From positions 186,001 to 250,000 of the forward strand of contig NZ_VOLC01000006.1 of assembly GCF_009797935.1 (NCBI RefSeq): 64,000 nt of DNA, written 5' to 3'. Both the position numbers and the translations under genes were made by a program. This document shows positions 1-8,791 of this stretch, piece after piece. A model generated the notes under the pieces. It saw only the letters and a program-made list of their open reading frames with translations, had not been told where the DNA came from and searched no databases. Source of the stretch: Lunatibacter salilacus. Its GTDB lineage: Bacteria > Bacteroidota > Bacteroidia > Cytophagales > Cyclobacteriaceae. Positions within the stretch are counted from its first letter, which is position 1. The number at the start of each line of letters is the position of its first letter.

Positions 1-159
1 GACTTGGTTTGCTTTGTAAATACGGCAGGGTATATGATGCACTTTTATGAGAGCGAAGCACACCGTTTCGATTTGGCCAAAAACCTAGTTGTAGAAAAAA
101 TCGACAAATGGCAGGTTTTTGAAGATGATAATTACATAACAGCTGAAGAATTAGTCTAA
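1..159 (+). CDS. C-terminal fragment of a PLP-dependent decarboxylase-like protein (partial)
   Basis: An open frame enters from the left edge of the window and stops at TAA 157-159, giving the last 52 residues of a protein whose start is outside. The fragment contains NTAGYMMHF followed by LAKNLV, which resembles the C-terminal barrel of the ornithine/diaminopimelate/arginine decarboxylase family 2 (Y4yA-like members), where a conserved NTAGY segment lies near the active-site tyrosine. That resemblance is from memory of the family and rests on few residues, so the product name is tentative. No catalytic lysine can be seen because the N-terminal barrel is missing. It converges with the csbD-like gene across a bidirectional terminator. 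Confidence 0.5.
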   Translation, partial: DLVCFVNTAGYMMHFYESEAHRFDLAKNLVVEKIDKWQVFEDDNYITAEELV

Positions 160-357
160 AAAACATTAACCTTAAATCATTAATCCCTCGATATTTATCG
201 GTTTGTATAAGTAAATAGTTTATAACTTTCATCAAAAACGAATTATATATAAAAATTAACTCTATAAATGAGTTAAAATAATCCCAGTAACTTATATGGA
301 TTTACCATATTAAAATTTCGAAACGACGTAAAAATAAATTAACTTGTAATTACAAAA

Positions 358-390
358 AAAAAGGCTACTAGAAATTCTGGTAGCCTTTTT
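358..390. terminator. Bidirectional rho-independent terminator
   Basis: Two 15-nt arms (358-372 and 376-390) pair with one G-U wobble around a 3-nt loop. The arms begin and end in A5/T5 tracts, so the hairpin has a T-run in either direction. It lies between the convergent decarboxylase-like gene and the csbD-like gene and probably serves both. Confidence 0.85.
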
Positions 391-442
391 ATATTATTTA
401 ATATTTAGTCTAACTTAACATACAAAAGTAGTCAAGTTAGTA

Positions 443-634
443 TTAAATACTGTCAATAAACTTCTGAACTTTCTCTTTGGATTCTCCAGTTTTCTTCTGG
501 ATCCTGCCAATAAGCTCATCTTCTTTACCTTCAGCATATGTAAGATCATCATCGGTAAGATCAGCATATTTCTGCTTTAACTTACCTTTTATGACATTCC
601 AATTTCCTTTAAACTTATCTCCTGTAGCACTCAT
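443..634 (-). CDS. CsbD family stress protein
   Basis: This 63-residue, highly charged protein matches the CsbD family along its whole length. It opens with GDKFKGNWNVIKGKLKQKY and continues with an acidic TDDDLTYAEGKEDEL stretch and a C-terminal helix, the usual CsbD order. In Bacillus the founding member is a sigma-B-dependent general stress gene, and members are abundant small soluble proteins with no known enzymatic activity. There is no signal peptide or membrane segment. It stands alone on the minus strand with about 1 kb of non-coding DNA upstream. The nearby two-component genes and lmo0937-type protein suggest a stress-related neighbourhood, but that link is inference. Confidence 0.88.
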   Translation of the reverse strand: MSATGDKFKGNWNVIKGKLKQKYADLTDDDLTYAEGKEDELIGRIQKKTGESKEKVQKFIDSI

Positions 635-1629
635 TTTATTATTATTTAAGGTTTAAAATGATTTAATTAATTAAAAACTGATCAGGAACTGTGCCGATTA
701 ATCATAAACTTAATGATTCCATACAATTATCTGTATTTCAAATAGTTGAATAATATGAAATGTTAAAAAAGACAAGTTTTTCTTGTATTTCATATTGGAA
801 ATAATTCCTCAAAATGGGGAATTAAATCAAAGATCAATTGATTCTTAAATAAAATGTCCGGTCGAAAATTTGATAATTAAAATCAGTTCAATTTATAATT
901 AAAACACTATTCAAATAAATAATTTAAAAAAAATTGAATAATAGGTTAATGCAATAATTGAGTTAAAAGAATAAATTAAAATACCCGAATCAATAATATC
1001 AACATGTAACCTAATTTAGCTTATTCGGTAATTTGAGGTAATCACTAATTAAACTGAACATTTGATAATGAGATTTTCATCAGTTATGAGGAGAAATTTC
1101 CTCATAATAATATAACGCTTAAAAAAACTATTGTGAAAAATATTTTTAATCATATGCCCATCAGTAACTTGCGTTATGATGAGTTTTTAGTTTATCTAAA
1201 TAGTTGTTTGGTACATATTTTGAGTAAATATGTAGGAAAGGGCAAAAGGGGATACTAGTCCAGATACGTCGGATCATGAATCAACCTTTCACACTGAATC
1301 CCTTATCCATATGGATAGAATAGAATCAATATTAAGACAAATTCTAACGTTCAGCAAAGTACAGACGATACGGTAGATATTATGGAAGATGGAGAAACGA
1401 CGGAAGTAAGTTTACTCTGGTTGGAAGAATACTTCGAATGGTTGACTCCCTACCTCCAAGAAAGATACAATAAGGTGAAAGCAGCTCTCAGAGTTAATTA
1501 GAGACCTGCTTTTATGTAAGACAGGGTGATTTTTATGCTATTTAACTTTTTAAGGCTGAGGACAATTTAATAAGACATGGCCTCATTTTTAGAATATTTT
1601 TCTTAAAGCCTTTTTCTGCTTTGAATCTT
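635..1629. other. AT-rich non-coding stretch with a possible decayed gene
   Basis: About 1 kb lies between the csbD-like gene and the receiver/histidine kinase gene. Most of it is AT-rich with no convincing reading frame. Around 1258-1500 two short open stretches in different frames carry protein-like sequence (one reading MDRIESILRQILTFSKV and stopping at 1372-1374, the next ending at the TAG at 1498-1500). These may be the remains of a frameshifted regulator or kinase fragment. The promoter region of csbD must lie at 635-760, but no clear TAnnTTTG box was found. Confidence 0.4.
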
Positions 1630-3072
1630 TCAGGAGAAATCAAACGTGATAAAAAAAGTAGTCCCTACATTCACTTTACTTTTCACCCTAATGGAACCCC
1701 CATGGCTAAGGATTATATTTTGTGTATTTGTCAAACCTAGACCTGATCCGGTTGGTTTGTTTGTGTAAAAGGGTTCAAACAGTCTATCTACGTGTTCCGG
1801 AGATATTCCACTTCCATTGTCTGTAATTTCAACGATACATTTTTTGTCTTGGGATTTGGTTTTAAGTTTCAGAATTCCCTTTCTCTGCCCCATAGCTTCT
1901 ATTGCATTTACAATAAGGTTTGTAAATGCAATCTTTACCTTTTCGCCATCAACTTTTATGGAACAAATTTCCTTTTCATAATCCTTAACAACCTCTATTT
2001 TTTGTAGAGAAAGTCTGTCTTTTGCCGTTTCAAGTGACTCATCCAGCAGCGTATTGATATTATAATCCTGAATATCCAATTCTGTAAACCTGGTTGATTC
2101 TAGTAACTGCATAATAAGTTGATTGATTCTTGTACAGTTTTTCTTGATTACTTCTACCAAATCACCACTTTCCTTCAAAACGTCCTCGGGTAGCTCAAAA
2201 CTTAATTGTTCTGCGGAAAGTAGTATCGTGGTCAGTGGGTTTTTTACCTCATGCGCCAATATTCTTGCGATCCTTCCGGTAGAAGAAAACTTCTTCATGT
2301 TAAAATGATCCTCCTCTTGTGCTTTAAGTTGGGTTAAATCCTTGATCATCAACTGGAAGAGTTCATGGTTGGCCTCATCCTGAGCAATACTTATAAGCGC
2401 TTCAATATTCTGCCCAGAGGGTATTTTTAACTTTGCCTGAAAATCGGAAAAATCGGAAATACACCCTAGAAGCAGGGTGAAATTTTCACTATCCTTATCC
2501 TCAACGAATAAATTCCTAAGGTAAAAGGGATAAAAGTCCTCCTTAGAAGGGTCATATCCGAATTTTTTACTGAAAGAGGGATTGGCATCCAGAACCAATG
2601 AATCTGCGTTTACCAATACTATGGGGTCAGCAGATCGTTCAAAGATATTTTTGAATTTCTTCCCTGCTATTTCAAGGCTTTCATGCAAGGCCGCATCTCG
2701 GATGGCATATCGGATGGTTCTTTCAAGCATGGGCGCGTTGAAGCCGCCTTTTACCAAATAATCCGAAGCCCCAAATTCCATGGCCTCCCTATCGGCATGC
2801 CCACTATCCATTCCAGTTAGGATGATTACCGGTGCATGCTTAAGTTTACTCCTTACCGCCTCCAATACATTTATTCCCGTTTCCTTTCCCAGTTTGTAAT
2901 CTACCAGAAAAACATCGAATTCCTGATTAAGCATCTGCAATGCCTCTTGGTAATTGATTGCGTTTGTAAGCTCAAAACGGGTTGACTGGCACTGCTTTAA
3001 CATGGACTGCACCAACAAAAAATCATCCATGTCATCGTCTACATAAAGAACTCGAATTAACTTTTTATTCAT
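1630..3072 (-). CDS. Receiver-PAS-histidine kinase (hybrid sensor kinase with N-terminal receiver)
   Basis: The 480-residue protein has a CheY-like receiver at about 5-125, a PAS-like sensor domain at about 135-255, and a HisKA/HATPase_c kinase core. In the receiver, acidic residues 12-14, phosphoacceptor Asp58, the LTG threonine and the LVKGG lysine are all present. The H-box AHEVKNPLTT puts the phosphorylated histidine at His274. The N-box NLIVNAIEA, G1 DNGSGIS and G2 GSGLGL follow. There is no membrane segment or signal peptide, so it is a soluble kinase probably controlled by phosphorylation of its own receiver. It starts 14 nt after the stop of the CheY-like gene upstream and is probably cotranscribed with it. 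Confidence 0.92.
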   Translation of the reverse strand: MNKKLIRVLYVDDDMDDFLLVQSMLKQCQSTRFELTNAINYQEALQMLNQEFDVFLVDYKLGKETGINVLEAVRSKLKHAPVIILTGMDSGHADREAMEFGASDYLVKGGFNAPMLERTIRYAIRDAALHESLEIAGKKFKNIFERSADPIVLVNADSLVLDANPSFSKKFGYDPSKEDFYPFYLRNLFVEDKDSENFTLLLGCISDFSDFQAKLKIPSGQNIEALISIAQDEANHELFQLMIKDLTQLKAQEEDHFNMKKFSSTGRIARILAHEVKNPLTTILLSAEQLSFELPEDVLKESGDLVEVIKKNCTRINQLIMQLLESTRFTELDIQDYNINTLLDESLETAKDRLSLQKIEVVKDYEKEICSIKVDGEKVKIAFTNLIVNAIEAMGQRKGILKLKTKSQDKKCIVEITDNGSGISPEHVDRLFEPFYTNKPTGSGLGLTNTQNIILSHGGSIRVKSKVNVGTTFFITFDFS

Positions 3073-3086
3073 TTAACAATTTCAAT

Positions 3087-3530
3087 TTAAGCTGGCAATA
3101 AAACAGTGTTTCCCCAATATTTTTCCAATTCTTTTCCAAGTGCTAGCAACCCTTCAAACGATCCGGGCTTTGTTATGTAACTGTTGGAACCCATATTGTA
3201 GGTTACTGTAATATCATCCTCGTGTTTTGAAGTAGTAAAGATAATAACGGGTATTTTTTTCAGTAGATTGTCAGATTTTATTTCTTTCAATGCTTCTCTT
3301 CCGTCCTTTTTAGGCATATTTAAATCCAGAAGGATTAATTGGGGAAAAGGAAACTTGACATCATCCTGATATTTTCCCTCTCTGCGAAGATACTGTAGTA
3401 GGATTTCGCCATTCTCCACGCACCTAAGGACTGCTTGACTAAAGCTTTCTGTTAAAGCTTTGGTAATCAGCATTCTATCATCTACATCATCCTCAGCGAT
3501 GAGTAGCGTTAATTTTTTTCCGGTTTTCAT
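3087..3530 (-). CDS. Single-domain response regulator (Rcp1/CheY-like)
   Basis: This is a stand-alone receiver of 147 residues with acidic residues Glu13-Asp14-Asp15, phosphoacceptor Asp69 in LLDLNMP, a threonine in IFTTS, and the lysine in ITKPGS. The long loop before Asp69 is typical of the Rcp1 branch, which partners phytochrome-type kinases. No output domain is attached, so it probably relays phosphate or acts by protein contact. It sits between a phytochrome-type H-box kinase upstream (161 nt away) and the receiver-PAS kinase downstream (14 nt), which suggests a phosphorelay made of the three products. Confidence 0.92.
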   Translation of the reverse strand: MKTGKKLTLLIAEDDVDDRMLITKALTESFSQAVLRCVENGEILLQYLRREGKYQDDVKFPFPQLILLDLNMPKKDGREALKEIKSDNLLKKIPVIIFTTSKHEDDITVTYNMGSNSYITKPGSFEGLLALGKELEKYWGNTVLLPA

Positions 3531-3691
3531 GTGGAGATATGAATGTGAATTACCTTTATAAAGTGTGAATTATGCAAATTTACAACGAATTTCTACAAAA
3601 CCTTAGTGATGATTCATTTATTTACATTTAAAATACCTTTATATACATAGTTACTGTCATCATCCATATAATATTCTCTATATATACCTTT

Positions 3692-5122
3692 TTAATTTTG
3701 ATCATTTGGGATTTGCTCGAAAGGCACCAGAATATGAAAAGAGGACCCCTTTCCTATCTCCGAAGTTGCGAAAATCGTCCCTCCGTATCTTTCTACAATT
3801 TTTTTACATATCGCTAGACCTATCCCGGTTCCCTCGTATTCATCTTTACCGTGTAATCGTTGAAATATTGTAAATATTTTGTTTGCATATTCAGTATTGA
3901 AGCCTATCCCATTGTCTCTCACTTCCAGATGATGAAAGGCCATATTCGGTGAGTTGTTCGCAACATACTCAGATACCGTCTTTTTCTCGGCGATTCTGTA
4001 GGTTATCCTTAATCTGGGGTGCTCGTTTGATTTACTGAATTTCAACGCATTACTGATAAGATTCTGAAATAGCATCCTCCAGTCGGACTGATGGGCAAAT
4101 ATTTCCGGGAGTTTGTCAACTTGAACCAATGCGTTTTTTTGCTCGATCTGAATACTTAAATCATCTAAGATTTCATTGACGATCGCATTTAGATTGATTA
4201 ACTCTTTATCCTCGGCATATCTTCCAGCACGACTGTACTCCAGTAAATCTGAGATCAATTTCCTCATCCTTGTCGCCGCATATGCTATTCGCTCCAAGTA
4301 GAGCTTTCCGTCACCTTCTAATGCGTCCTTGTATTGATCTTGCAACAAATCATTAAACGAAGTTATTTTTCGAAGTGGCTCTTGCAAATCGTGTGAAGCT
4401 ACGTAAGCAAATTGCTCCAACTCCTTATTCGTACTATTAAGTTGTTCAATTTGAATTTTTAATTTATTTTGATAATCCTTTATTTCCTGATCTGATGCCT
4501 TTTGCGCCAAATTATATTGATAAATGGAATAAAAATTCAATACAGCTGCCGATATACCTCCCAACGTAATAGTTAGAATGATGATGCTTAATGCAGACAA
4601 ATTGGTAAGTACACCTAGATCCCTCTCCATTAATTTTTCACGTTGTTGAATAAGAATCGCATCGGTTTGTTCCCTTATTCGCTTGCCAAATCGGAGATAA
4701 TTTGTTTTTCTGTTGATTCTGACATTTTGCAGGAGATCTTCAGCTGTGGGATTATTCATAATAGAGGAAGCAAAAACATGATGGCGTCCGACCAGCAACG
4801 ATCTAATTGAATCCAACCTGTTTTCCTGAAATTCATTATCCCTTACCAGATTAGACAGATCCTCAATATCCAAGTCCATTTTGGTTCTGATCACACTCAT
4901 ACTGTCTAGAAATACGGAATCGTATGTAGTCGCAAAACTTAAAATTGTGATTTCATATTCCAATACTTTAGTTTGAAGATCATTGGTAATCCTAATAATT
5001 TGTTCGGTCGTTTTACTTTCGCTGTTCAAAAAATTGACCCGGTAGATGGTATAAACTGAAATTGACCCACATAAAAATATAAGGGCTAAGGTGATTATGG
5101 TGTACGATTTAATCTCTTTCAT
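3692..5122 (-). CDS. Membrane sensor histidine kinase, CHASE3-like sensor and phytochrome-type kinase core
   Basis: Of 476 residues, a first membrane helix lies at about 7-27 and a second at about 172-197. They enclose a helical extracytoplasmic region of about 145 residues that resembles CHASE3 sensors (fold assignment is inference). A coiled-coil linker leads to the H-box EQFAYVASHDLQEPLRKI with phospho-acceptor His244, the signature seen in bacteriophytochrome-class kinases. The N-box NLISNALKFS, G1 DNGIGF and G2 GTGIGLAICKKI complete the HATPase_c domain. No receiver is fused, so the Rcp1-like regulator downstream is the natural partner. It is divergent from the small lmo0937-type gene. 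Confidence 0.92.
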   Translation of the reverse strand: MKEIKSYTIITLALIFLCGSISVYTIYRVNFLNSESKTTEQIIRITNDLQTKVLEYEITILSFATTYDSVFLDSMSVIRTKMDLDIEDLSNLVRDNEFQENRLDSIRSLLVGRHHVFASSIMNNPTAEDLLQNVRINRKTNYLRFGKRIREQTDAILIQQREKLMERDLGVLTNLSALSIIILTITLGGISAAVLNFYSIYQYNLAQKASDQEIKDYQNKLKIQIEQLNSTNKELEQFAYVASHDLQEPLRKITSFNDLLQDQYKDALEGDGKLYLERIAYAATRMRKLISDLLEYSRAGRYAEDKELINLNAIVNEILDDLSIQIEQKNALVQVDKLPEIFAHQSDWRMLFQNLISNALKFSKSNEHPRLRITYRIAEKKTVSEYVANNSPNMAFHHLEVRDNGIGFNTEYANKIFTIFQRLHGKDEYEGTGIGLAICKKIVERYGGTIFATSEIGKGSSFHILVPFEQIPNDQN

Positions 5123-5287
5123 AATATTTGGGGAATAAAATCCCCACTTAAATTATTGTTTAAATAAATATTCCCCAACAATGTTTGAATAGATCAAATC
5201 AGCCCCCATTTCTTAACGGGCATGCTATTTGGATATTGGATATTAACTGAAATGAAAAATATACATTAAAACTAAACTTAAAAAGAA

Positions 5288-5443
5288 ATGGGAAATTTAT
5301 TGTATTTAATAGCTGTAATTTTAATAATCGGATGGATTCTAGGAGCATTTGTTTACAGCGTTGGCGGACTTATACACATTTTACTGGTATTAGCAATCAT
5401 TGCGATTCTTTTTAGGGTAATCAGCGGTAGAAGGCCTGTTTAG
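5288..5443 (+). CDS. lmo0937 family small membrane protein
   Basis: A 51-codon frame runs from ATG 5288 to TAG 5441-5443. The product is almost entirely hydrophobic, with two helices at about residues 3-23 and 27-44 and a short basic tail ending SGRRPV. The starting MGNLLYLIAVILIIGWI and the GG before the second helix match the lmo0937/DUF5670 family of tiny stress-associated membrane proteins. Its function is unknown. It lies alone between a divergent sensor kinase and a terminator at 5568-5600. With CsbD on the other side of the kinase cluster it hints at an envelope or general stress setting. Confidence 0.85.
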   Translation: MGNLLYLIAVILIIGWILGAFVYSVGGLIHILLVLAIIAILFRVISGRRPV

Positions 5444-5567
5444 ATTTGTTTGGCAAAAAATGATTGGGTTTTGACCAAAAAGTGATCATTTAGCTAAACT
5501 GGTAAAGCATACCAACTTTCAAAGATAGAGATGAAGCTTGTTTTCAACGGATTTGTGGGAAAGGGAA

Positions 5568-5600
5568 AACACAAAAGGTGCTGATGGCACCTTTTGTGTT
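5568..5600 (+). terminator. Rho-independent terminator
   Basis: Perfect 14-nt arms (5568-5581 and 5587-5600) flank a 5-nt loop. The arms carry an A-run and a T-run and are followed by more T. It follows the lmo0937-type gene and precedes the receiver gene. Confidence 0.85.
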
Positions 5601-5671
5601 TTTGTTTCATAGGCTTGAATAACATAAAGTAAATAAGTTTGTTTTTACATTATACTTTATTTAGTTCAATT

Positions 5672-6031
5672 ATGGATTTAATGGATAAAGCAGTCATACT
5701 CCTAGTAGATGATGAGATTGAGATCCTCGGACTTTTATCCAGGTTTCTCAAACGTCAGGGTTTTGAGGTATATACTGCTAATTGCCTTGAGGACGGTAAA
5801 GAGCAACTTCTCGACAAACATCCTGATTTTATGTTTTTAGATGTAAACTTGCCTGACGGTAATGGATTGAAGTCTATTCCTGATTTTAGGAAAATTGATA
5901 AGGAGGTGAACATCATTCTCATGAGTGCGTACAATGATAACGAAATGCAAATCCACGCCAGAGAGCTTGGGGTAAAATCCTTTTTGAACAAACCTTTCAC
6001 ATTCGACGAAATTAACCGAATTATATCTTAA
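5672..6031 (+). CDS. Single-domain response regulator
   Basis: A CheY-like receiver of about 119 residues with VDDE near the N terminus, the phosphoacceptor aspartate in MFLDVNLPDG, a serine in LMSAYND and the lysine in LNKPFTFDE. I chose ATG 5672 (MDLMDKAV) because upstream codons would add a hydrophobic stretch not found in receivers; a second ATG three codons later is also possible. There is no output domain. The NtrC-type regulator starts 9 nt after its stop, so the two are probably cotranscribed and may share a cognate kinase, perhaps one of the kinases on the minus strand. Confidence 0.88.
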   Translation: MDLMDKAVILLVDDEIEILGLLSRFLKRQGFEVYTANCLEDGKEQLLDKHPDFMFLDVNLPDGNGLKSIPDFRKIDKEVNIILMSAYNDNEMQIHARELGVKSFLNKPFTFDEINRIIS

Positions 6032-6040
6032 ATTTCCAAC

Positions 6041-7486
6041 ATGGCAAACATTCTAGTTATTGACGATAATCTGGACATCTGTCAACTATTGAAAAGATTC
6101 CTCTCGAAAAAAGGACATGAAGTAGACACCACACTTACTGGGCCTGAAGGAATCGATTTGATAAAAAATAAAAATTATGATCTGGTACTTTGCGACTTCA
6201 AACTAAGAAAAATGGAGGGCCGTGAAATACTTCAACAAGTCAAAACAATCAGCCCAGAAACCAAAGTAGCGATTATTACCGGTTACGCTGATGTGCGTAT
6301 TGCCGTCGAGGTGATGAAGAAAGGCGCTTTTGACTATGTGGTTAAACCTTTGATTCCGGATGAAATTCTCAGTTTAATAGACCGAGCAATTAAAGAACCG
6401 TCAAAGGTCATTCAATCTGATACCACAAAAGCATCTACCCAAATTAATTCAGCCCGCAAAAGCGGAACAAACCCTGAATATATCTGGGGAAAAGATAAGG
6501 CTTCCGCGCAGCTGTTAAATGAAGTGAGCTTGGTGTCGCCAACCAATTTTAGCGTGATTATTTATGGCGAAAGCGGGTCTGGAAAGGAGAATATTGCCCG
6601 GACTATCCATGAAATGAGCGAAAGAAAAGGGAAACCCTTTGTTGCGATAGATTGCGGCGCACTCACTAAGGAACTGGCTGGCAGTGAACTTTGGGGGCAT
6701 GAGAAAGGGGGCTTCACTGGTGCGGTAAGTGCGAAACCGGGCCAGTTTGAAGTAGCAGACGGGGGTTCGATATTTCTGGATGAAATATCCAACCTTTCTT
6801 ACGAAACCCAAGTGGGGTTACTCCGGTTGGTACAAGAGAAAAAACTTCGGCGAATAGGAGCGATTAAGGACAAAGAAATTGATGTGCGGATCATTGTCGC
6901 GTCCAATGAAGATTTGAGAGAAGCTGTCAAAAAAGGGAAATTCCGTGAAGACCTCTATTACAGGTTTAATGAATTTACGATTAACGTGCCTCCTTTACGG
7001 AAAAGAGGTGCGGATATCATGGAATTTGCCAACCATTTTCTGGGGCTTGCAAATGAGGAACTCAATAAAAACGTTTCGGGATTTTCGGGCGAGGTGATTA
7101 ACTTATTCAACACCTATGATTGGCCGGGAAATCTGCGGGAAATGAGAAACGTAATCAGACGATCACTTTTATTGACCGATAAAGGTGAAATTAAGCTCTC
7201 CTGTATTCCCCAAGAAATAGTACATTCATCCAAATTCACCTTTGCTGATGATGAATCCAAACCCGAAATATCGAATAAGTTCGACTTAGAGGATACTCAA
7301 ACTGTACAAAAAGAAAAAACCAATGAACCAATAAACTTAAAAGACATCGCAGCGAATGCCGAAGCCGAAGTAATTAAAAAAGTGTTGGAAGAGACCCATT
7401 ACAATAAAACAAAGGCTGCCCAGCAATTGGGTATTGACAGAAAGACCCTTTTCAACAAATTGAAGCAGCATAATATTCAGTCGTGA
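6041..7486 (+). CDS. NtrC-type sigma-54-dependent response regulator
   Basis: The protein has the three NtrC domains. A receiver at about 1-120 carries acidic Asp8/Asp9, phosphoacceptor Asp52 and the VVKPL lysine. An AAA+ sigma-54 interaction domain at about 145-375 has Walker A GESGSGKE, Walker B GGSIFLDEI and the arginine-rich FREDLYYRF segment. A Fis-type helix-turn-helix occupies about 440-481 (NKTKAAQQLGIDRKTLFNKL). It should activate sigma-54 promoters after phosphorylation. The loop that contacts sigma-54, usually GAFTGA, reads GGFTGA here at residues 223-228. It follows a lone receiver by 9 nt. Confidence 0.93.
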   Translation: MANILVIDDNLDICQLLKRFLSKKGHEVDTTLTGPEGIDLIKNKNYDLVLCDFKLRKMEGREILQQVKTISPETKVAIITGYADVRIAVEVMKKGAFDYVVKPLIPDEILSLIDRAIKEPSKVIQSDTTKASTQINSARKSGTNPEYIWGKDKASAQLLNEVSLVSPTNFSVIIYGESGSGKENIARTIHEMSERKGKPFVAIDCGALTKELAGSELWGHEKGGFTGAVSAKPGQFEVADGGSIFLDEISNLSYETQVGLLRLVQEKKLRRIGAIKDKEIDVRIIVASNEDLREAVKKGKFREDLYYRFNEFTINVPPLRKRGADIMEFANHFLGLANEELNKNVSGFSGEVINLFNTYDWPGNLREMRNVIRRSLLLTDKGEIKLSCIPQEIVHSSKFTFADDESKPEISNKFDLEDTQTVQKEKTNEPINLKDIAANAEAEVIKKVLEETHYNKTKAAQQLGIDRKTLFNKLKQHNIQS

Positions 7487-7552
7487 AATAATTGAATATT
7501 TGTTGTCAATTTCACTCGGATCTAGAAAGTAGATTCAGATAAGTTGAAATAG

Positions 7553-7604
7553 CAAGGAGACCCTTCATCTTGCAGTGGCATTTTTGAAGGGCCTTCCTCT
7601 TTCC
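7553..7604. terminator. Possible terminator between convergent genes
   Basis: An inverted repeat has CCCTTCA at 7562-7568 pairing with TGAAGGG about 20 nt further on, extended imperfectly by purine and pyrimidine tracts. It lies between the convergent NtrC-type gene and the DUF421 gene. The loop is large and the T-run is interrupted, so it is a weak call. Confidence 0.4.
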
Positions 7605-7647
7605 TTAATTCGATACTCTAATGTAAAGGCAGTTTTTTGATTATGTG

Positions 7648-8172
7648 TTAGATTTTAATTTTCTTTAGTGGATCAAAGGCATTTAGTTTATCGCCTTCGA
7701 TAGTTTGGATTATTGATATTTCTCCTGTGGTTTCCAATATCATTATACCCACCTTAGAAATATCTTCTATTCCTTGATTTCTGGCAGCCATTTTTATTTC
7801 TTCAATAGTAATCCGTTCCTTTTTCATCACTTCTTCCAGCGTCTCTCCTTTATAAACCAGCATTGAAGGGCTGCTTGTTATTAGATTTTTAACCGTTTTA
7901 CTTCTAACGGACAGCCATGTCAAAATAAATTGCAAGAAAATCAATAGAAAAAAGCATGTCATCCCATCCACCAAGGCAATGTTTTTATTCAGACAGACAG
8001 CCGCCAAAGTGGACCCTAACGCCACTGTAATGATGAAATCAAACGCATTCATCTTAGTCAATGTCCTTTTACCGGAAATCCTGAGAAAGAAAACCATACC
8101 TATATAAGCGAGAATCGTAATTACTACGGTTCTGATTAAACTATGCCAGTCATCAAAAAAGATATTTTCCAT
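7648..8172 (-). CDS. DUF421 / YetF family membrane protein
   Basis: A 174-residue protein with three predicted helices in the first 95 residues (about 12-32, 43-62 and 66-87), then a soluble domain. The signature RISGKRTLTKMNAFDFIITVALGS is the core of the DUF421/YetF family, and the distal part has the family's PSMLVYKG and ARNQGI elements. The function is unknown; Bacillus YetF/YrbG-type proteins are tied to spore or envelope properties. Its start overlaps the 3' end of the upstream membrane-protein gene by 37 nt, so the two are translated from one transcript. Confidence 0.88.
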   Translation of the reverse strand: MENIFFDDWHSLIRTVVITILAYIGMVFFLRISGKRTLTKMNAFDFIITVALGSTLAAVCLNKNIALVDGMTCFFLLIFLQFILTWLSVRSKTVKNLITSSPSMLVYKGETLEEVMKKERITIEEIKMAARNQGIEDISKVGIMILETTGEISIIQTIEGDKLNAFDPLKKIKI

Positions 8173-8612
8173 AAATTCAGATAGTTGTATGTGATCTCTC
8201 CGCTAATTCCGAAAACTACATGTGCCAAAATCAAATGAACGTAATAATGTTTAAAGTCCAACTTGGGGGGGTTGGGGTGAATCCAAAAAGTAAATTGCCA
8301 CCCGATTACTCCCAAAATTCCCGCAGCAAACCCCATTATACCTCCGGATAACAGCGTTGCCTCAATTTCCATAAATTCCCAAATCAAATAGAAAACAAAC
8401 ATGAAAAAGACTCCGACCAAATAATGAATAACCCAACCTAACAAACTGCTTTTTGTGAGTTGTCGGAATGCATTTGTCCACCTCATCAAAAGAATATTCA
8501 ATAATTCCGGCTCACGAAATTGCTTTTTCACGATTGCACTGAAAATGTAACTAAATACTGTCATTGCAGAAGTAGCAACTAGTGCCGGGATTAACACCAA
8601 AGTCATTTCCAT
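8136..8612 (-). CDS. Small membrane protein of unknown function
   Basis: A 158-residue protein with four hydrophobic segments (about 3-24, 59-82, 88-110 and 124-145). Between helices 1 and 2 is a basic cytoplasmic-looking loop, and a WIHPNPPKLDF motif with a nearby HYYVH sits before the last helix. I do not recognise the family. The 37-nt overlap with the DUF421 gene downstream shows they form an operon. The histidines around the last two helices could bind metal or haem, but nothing in the sequence proves this. Confidence 0.8.
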   Translation of the reverse strand: MEMTLVLIPALVATSAMTVFSYIFSAIVKKQFREPELLNILLMRWTNAFRQLTKSSLLGWVIHYLVGVFFMFVFYLIWEFMEIEATLLSGGIMGFAAGILGVIGWQFTFWIHPNPPKLDFKHYYVHLILAHVVFGISGEITYNYLNLWKISFLMTGIV

Positions 8613-8791
8613 TTCAAATAATAATGAGTCCGTTATCTCAGATGCAATAGTAAAGCCAAAATTGAAAAGTCTAATTAGTTTATGGCTTAGTATCCTCTGC
8701 TCCCGTTTGACTTAGGAAAAATGAGAAGCTGCTTTGTAAACTTATATTTCAACCACTACAATTAGAAATTCAGATCTATCATTTCGCCTAA

